Source: Alligator mississippiensis
Lineage: Eukaryota; Chordata; Crocodylia; Alligatoridae
NCBI RefSeq assembly: GCF_030867095.1
Contig: NC_081835.1
Location: forward strand, 21,212,501-21,276,500
Direction of reading: 5' to 3'
Length of the DNA: 64,000 nt
Shown: piece after piece, positions 37,401-43,400 of the stretch
Layout: each line of letters begins with the position of its first letter
How positions within the stretch are numbered: position 1 is the first letter of the stretch
Position numbers and translations under genes: made by a program
The notes under the pieces: generated by a model
What the model saw: the letters and a program-made list of their open reading frames with translations, nothing else
Told to the model about the DNA's origin: nothing
Databases searched by the model: none

Positions 37401-40400
37401 TGAATTCTGGGACCAGAGAAGCAGGGGAGCACTGCATGATGGGATATCTCTGCTCCAAATGCTAATCAGCCCATGTCTGCACACACCCAGCTCAGCATTT
37501 ATCAGATCAACTCTAGTAATGACTCCTTGATTGGTACCCAAAACACTGAATCTGCCTGTCTGCATTGTGAGCATAATCAGAGTAATGCCACCCATAGCCA
37601 AGAGTGATCAGTTCCTATTACGGAGGATATGAGCCATTGTTTACCCATAAACAAACCTGGTGTTCTCCTTTGAGCCATTGTTAGTTCTCTACAAAAACCC
37701 CAACCCAAGCTCAAGTTTCTCTCCTGGTGCTTGGATCCAAAAGCTGCACCAGTTCCACTCCTTTTCTACCTGGAGTCCCTCCACTGATCGTGCTCAGTAC
37801 TTCTGCCTGTCTGTAAGCTCCAACCAACACCTGGGAACCTTGACTGGTTCAAGCTTCACTGAGTGGTGAGACCCCCCAACTCTCTCTCTGACTCTAGGAA
37901 CCTGACTTTTATTCTCTTACTCCAGGTAAGAGAGAATTCTCTTACTACAGCTTTCTAAACCTGACTTCTGTTTCTCTTACTCCAGGCACAGCTTTCTAAG
38001 CCCGAGTTTTGCTGATTAAACTTGAGCTAGACTTCCCCAAATACCTAACTGAAACCATGTAATATTGTACCTGTTTTATTTGTCTCTTTTGTATGGCTAT
38101 TACTACTGCTATCATCATAAATTCACATACCTGGAAATAAATAACTTTTATGGTCAAACTGGTTGCTATACTCTCTCTCTCTGAACCTCATTTACTCTTT
38201 CTTCCCCTTGACCTCCCCATTTGCTCTGCAGCAATGCTTCCTTTACCCAAGCCAAAGATCCCTGTAATTCCCAAAACTACAGTGAGGTCCGCCCATCAAG
38301 GGAGTTAAGACTACTAAAACCATTGTGACAAGAGATTGGGATGTGCTGAGTTTTGAGGCGCATGAAAGTTATCAGCTGAAAATGCTCAGATGTCCACTGT
38401 TAGCGTGTGTGTGTCTAACTGCATTTATTATTGTCCTGCTGAAATAAGGGATGAACTGAGTACAAGGCACATGAGGGTGTCAGCCTGTCAATGCTGAATA
38501 ATCCAGTCTGACTCAGATGGGCTCTGTTAACCCGTATGCCTGTGTCTGACTTCATTTTATTGTTGCCCTGATGAACTGAGTTCTAGGCACATGAGGGTGT
38601 CAACCTGTCAATGCTGAATAATCTGGCCTGACTCAGGCATGCCCTGTTGATCTGTGTGCGTATATGTGTTTGACTGATTCGGTTGGTTGGAGGAACCCAG
38701 CTCCACTGAACCTGAGTCCTGCAAGATAGCTCCATTGTGGGTAGGGACTTGCAGAAGGGAGAGATACAGCTCCACATAGAAACATAAGTAACACAAGCAG
38801 CACACTGATACAATTACAGAGACCCCAGAAATGTACCCCTAATAAATGAGCACACCCCAAAGTGATAGGCAAATCTGGTAGCAAATGTTTTAACAAGCAA
38901 ACAGCCCATTTAATTGGTATGAAAAATTCTATTAAGAAACAGTATGCTGTAGCACATACAGAATGTCACTCTACATCTCTATTTAACATAGAAGAAAAGA
39001 GTAATTTTCTTCCTTAATCCATTTCACTGAAATTTAAAATTTTAAAGTTTAAAAATATAATTTCCTGTATTTAACCAAGTGGTTAAACAATATTAAATCT
39101 ATTTTATAAGCTTTCTAAATATATTCAAGAACACGTGCAACTTTACCTGTGCATCATAAATTCGGTGCATGGCTCGATATAATTGGTTGATGTAACTTGA
39201 AATTGCTGCAGCATCTTCTTCAAATACACCAAGCAAGGAACGTGTCTGTAAAAACAGAAAGGATGGCATGTTCATTTGTGGGTTTGTTTTTAAAACCAGA
39301 TTCAGAAGGGAATGAATGTCCTTGTATTTAAAGTTGAACAGGATGTGTTTCGTGAATTGTATAGTAAAACCAAATAAGACAATGTTCATTTGTAAGGAGA
39401 GACAGGAAAAGCTTCAATTAAAAAAAAAAAAAAAGGTCTTTTTTAACTGAGTACATTTCCAACTGAAAGTTTAGAGTTTCATCTAACCTTACTAAAATTT
39501 TGGTATTATTTAAAAATATATCTGCAAGTTTCTTACTTGATATGCGTATCAAAGAGTGAGGTATGCTGAGCCTCACCTGTGTCTGGCTACCCTGCCTCCC
39601 AGGTGATAGGACTAAGTCCAGAGATCAGGTGAGAGCCATGTGACTTGTAGGGTCCCAAATATAAGGACAGGCTTGAGCTCAGTCTTGGACAGGCTCTCTA
39701 GGAGCCATAGCTAAAAGAGCTGTAGACTCAGGATGACAGAAAGGGTTTTAAAAAGCCAAAACCCCACGTCTCTACAGAAGACAAATAGTCCATGGTGCAG
39801 GTTGGAAAAAAAAAACAACCTACAACAAAAGTGAAATTTTAGGTAGAAAGTGGTCTGGAGAGACAGATCATAAACTCTTGCTCAATAAGGAACAACAAAC
39901 TGCTGCTAAGTAAAGAATCTGCAGACCAAAACCTAGAAAATCAAAAGATTTAGTTTTCTTTATATTGTACTGTTTGGAGACAGTAGTGCTAAATCCTACT
40001 AAACTTAAATAATACTAATTTGAAATGGGAACAGGCTTCCAACTCTTGCTAGATAGTGAAGGACTTCAATGCCAGATGTTCTGATGAGGAGCAATGAAGA
40101 ACTATGAACTCAGATTCTGTATGCTGAAAGTGAAACTACAAAGCTTAACTGGAGGACTATATCCCAAGAGCCACCCAATGACTGGATCACCAGAAAGGAA
40201 CCTGAGGTAAAAACTGTATCTGGAAGGTACAGCACTCTAAAATTCCATATGGCTATATCCATACTTTAACTGAATATCTATCACGCATTGCTACAATTTT
40301 TAAAAACCAGTTCAAAATAACTTTATAGCAAAATCTTAAGATATTCTAAGTAAATTGCTTAAATAATGCAATAATGGCCTAGCTGCTTTGCAAATATTCA

Positions 40401-43400
40401 GAAAAACAAAGTGTCAGAGTCAACTAAGTGTCCCCAAAAAATATACTATTAAAAGTTAACCAGTAGATTTTAGGCTATTTGACCCTTCTTTGCACATACA
40501 CATAGATGTTAGGGGGAGACTGGTTCTGGGCATCTGTTTCTCAATCTGAGTTCTACTACTCTTCAATAAAGGACTTGACTCTACCCTCTTTATTCCTGTT
40601 GTAGCATTTGCACTATCAAATCTCAAATTTGCAATAGCTATTTTATCTTGCATTAGTTGATGCTATAATACATAAAAGCCCAAAAATCCAACAGTCACAT
40701 CATTCTGAAATGTTAAACGTAAAAAGCAAGCCTAACTTTACAAATACAGCATGCAAAACTGCAGATAAAACATGCTGTGTGCACTTAGATCAGATTTGGT
40801 CATGAAATTTGCTACAACTATGTGAAAGTTGTGAGCTATTACAAGGATATCCATTTTGCAAACCTGACAAAAATCAGAGACCATGATTTGCTGGTGATCA
40901 ACACTGAAAATTACCTGGTATAAATATTGAGTATTTATCTAACTTCCACTGAAAACAAAGCTTTAGAGAAAAAAGACAAGTGAGATGATTGACACTTGTT
41001 TTTAGCCAAATAAAGCTGAATTAATGGCTTCATAATCCCACTTAATAGTGGAATGAGCCTTATTACCTTAACAGTAAAGTGTCTGATTATACCAATACAA
41101 CTTGAACATGGAAGCTTATGCCTTATTAACATATTTATGTTTCCTGCCATTACAGAATGAATACTAACAATCTTCATTCTAACAGGGAGTCATACCAGCA
41201 TCCTAATGACTTAATAGCAAACACTATCAGTCATTTATCTACCTCAAGTTACTGCATGTTTGGATTTCAGGGTTAACCCTTTATCTGCAGCTCGAAAGCA
41301 TAAGTTTAAAATGCACTGAACAGAGACTTCAAAAACAGTTACTAAAATAACTGCCCTTTAAATCTATTTCACTTATTTATCAAATAAAATGCATGAGCAT
41401 TTTGGGGTAGCATCCTAAAAACAAGCTCTCTTAAAATAGGTCAAATGGACCAGTGTTGAGAAAACATCCTCCGTTTTAACTAATACAAGCATCATCAAAC
41501 ACTGCTTATGCACCTACAGAATCGAGGTGAATGTTTTGTTCCCCTCCAATCTTTTTCTACATATCAAATACCTTTGTTTTCCTATCTGCCAAACACATTT
41601 ATTGCACAAGGTTAAATGGCTTTCCTACAGCAAGCAGGTTCAAATACAACATGAAATCTGACCCTGCCTTGTTACGATCATGCGCTCAAAACAGGTATTT
41701 TTTCAGGATTTCTTCCCAAAAACCATTCTAGAAAAAAATCTATATTTTAATAAGGGGGTGGGGCATAGGTGTAAAGGAAGGAAAACAAGAAAACTGTTGC
41801 AAATGTACCCATCTACCCTTACCCTCACTCTTAACTTCTAATCTTCGAACTTTTTTTTATTTAAAGATAAGGGGAGTTGCTCTCATTTGTACTACCCTAT
41901 CTTTCTAGTTGTTTTTCTCTCTATCATTTGTAAAGGAAAATAATTTTACAGCATACTAGCTCAAAAACAAAGTAGTTTTGTCAGTGCACTGGTAACTTAA
42001 ATGTACCTTATGCATTTAGGTACATGACATTTGTGGCATGACATGTGTTAATCATTCATCACTATAGCAGGCCATAAGTTCAGCTAATTTATATGATAAA
42101 ATGGCAAACCAGCCACAAAGATATTCTACTTGCAACATTAAAAGTTGCCTTGTATGAACATTGAATATTTATGTAAATAGCTTTCACTTAAAATTCAGCT
42201 GTAGAGGGAGAATAGAGAGATCATTTGACACTTTTTTTCTTTTTTTAAGTGCTACACCTTTTGTGGATGGTTTGTATCCTACTTTTAAATTGAATGTGAG
42301 CCACATGTCTGACCTGGAGCTTCCATTTGCCTGATCCTCACTCCCAGCTGAGTGTCAGGATCATGCCAGGCAACCCAGGTCCCCTGTCTGATCCCCAGGA
42401 TCAAACTAGGGGCAGCCCCAGGTCTCCAGCTGGGACCAGGGGCTGCCTATGTCAATGTCTACATGGGTCTAAAAACTGTGTATGCAACTGGGCTGTAAGT
42501 GATGTTTAAAGACTTGGAGTCCAGAGACCCAGCACACTGACTTTTAACCAAATGGGCTCCACACATGCCTTTTTGGGCACAGAGCAGCCCCTGCTCTATC
42601 TCAATGCTCAGCTGAGCATCTGAATTGGACACCTGCAACCCTGGGGTCCAGGACAAAACCACCCCCTACCTGAACCCTGGGAATGGGCAAGGGACTGTCT
42701 CAGACCCAGGCCCAGGCAGTCACATGACTGGGGTCTGAGGAATTTTATGTCCTGTCCTAAACATTATGTATCCTGCCAGGCACATGTGGGATGGCAAATA
42801 AGATTCCTCCGATATCAAAGGCACCATTATTTTAACATCTGCCAGGACCTTACTTGAAGCCCTGAATTACAGATTTAGCAGATACTCATTGACAAATGCC
42901 TGTGCTTTCAGAATTCCTACTATGTTGTTCTACTCTTCAGGTGTAAAGGAACTGTGTATGCATGTTTCATGCTAATACCCAATACACAACCTTTAACAAG
43001 ACAGCATACTCAAATGTGAGCAAGTAATAAGGAAAAAGCTATTGTAGCACTCATGTACAGCTTGAAAAATGAATCAGGTTGTAAGATGTTTCAGTCTATA
43101 AATAACAGCTAGAATTTATAGTTATAAGGCTGAAGAGAAAATATTACGACTTGATCGCACTTTGCTCATTATGAGACTGTTATTATGAAAGCAAAGGAGG
43201 TAAAAACTTAAATGTATTGAGAGTCTGATTTCCTTTCCAATCACAGACAAAACAAAATGAGATTATACAGAAATAATAACTACTAAATAAAACTGTGTTC
43301 AAATTGCAGTACTAATGTTTGTAATGTTTTAGTTTTAAAATGTAAGAGACTACTGCATCTGGCTTTGGATGGAGGTGGGAATTACTCCTTTTTTTTCCTC

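Noticed and set aside
38341-38690. CRISPR-like or satellite array
   Set aside because: Only three imperfect head-to-tail units of 110-120 bp without spacers.
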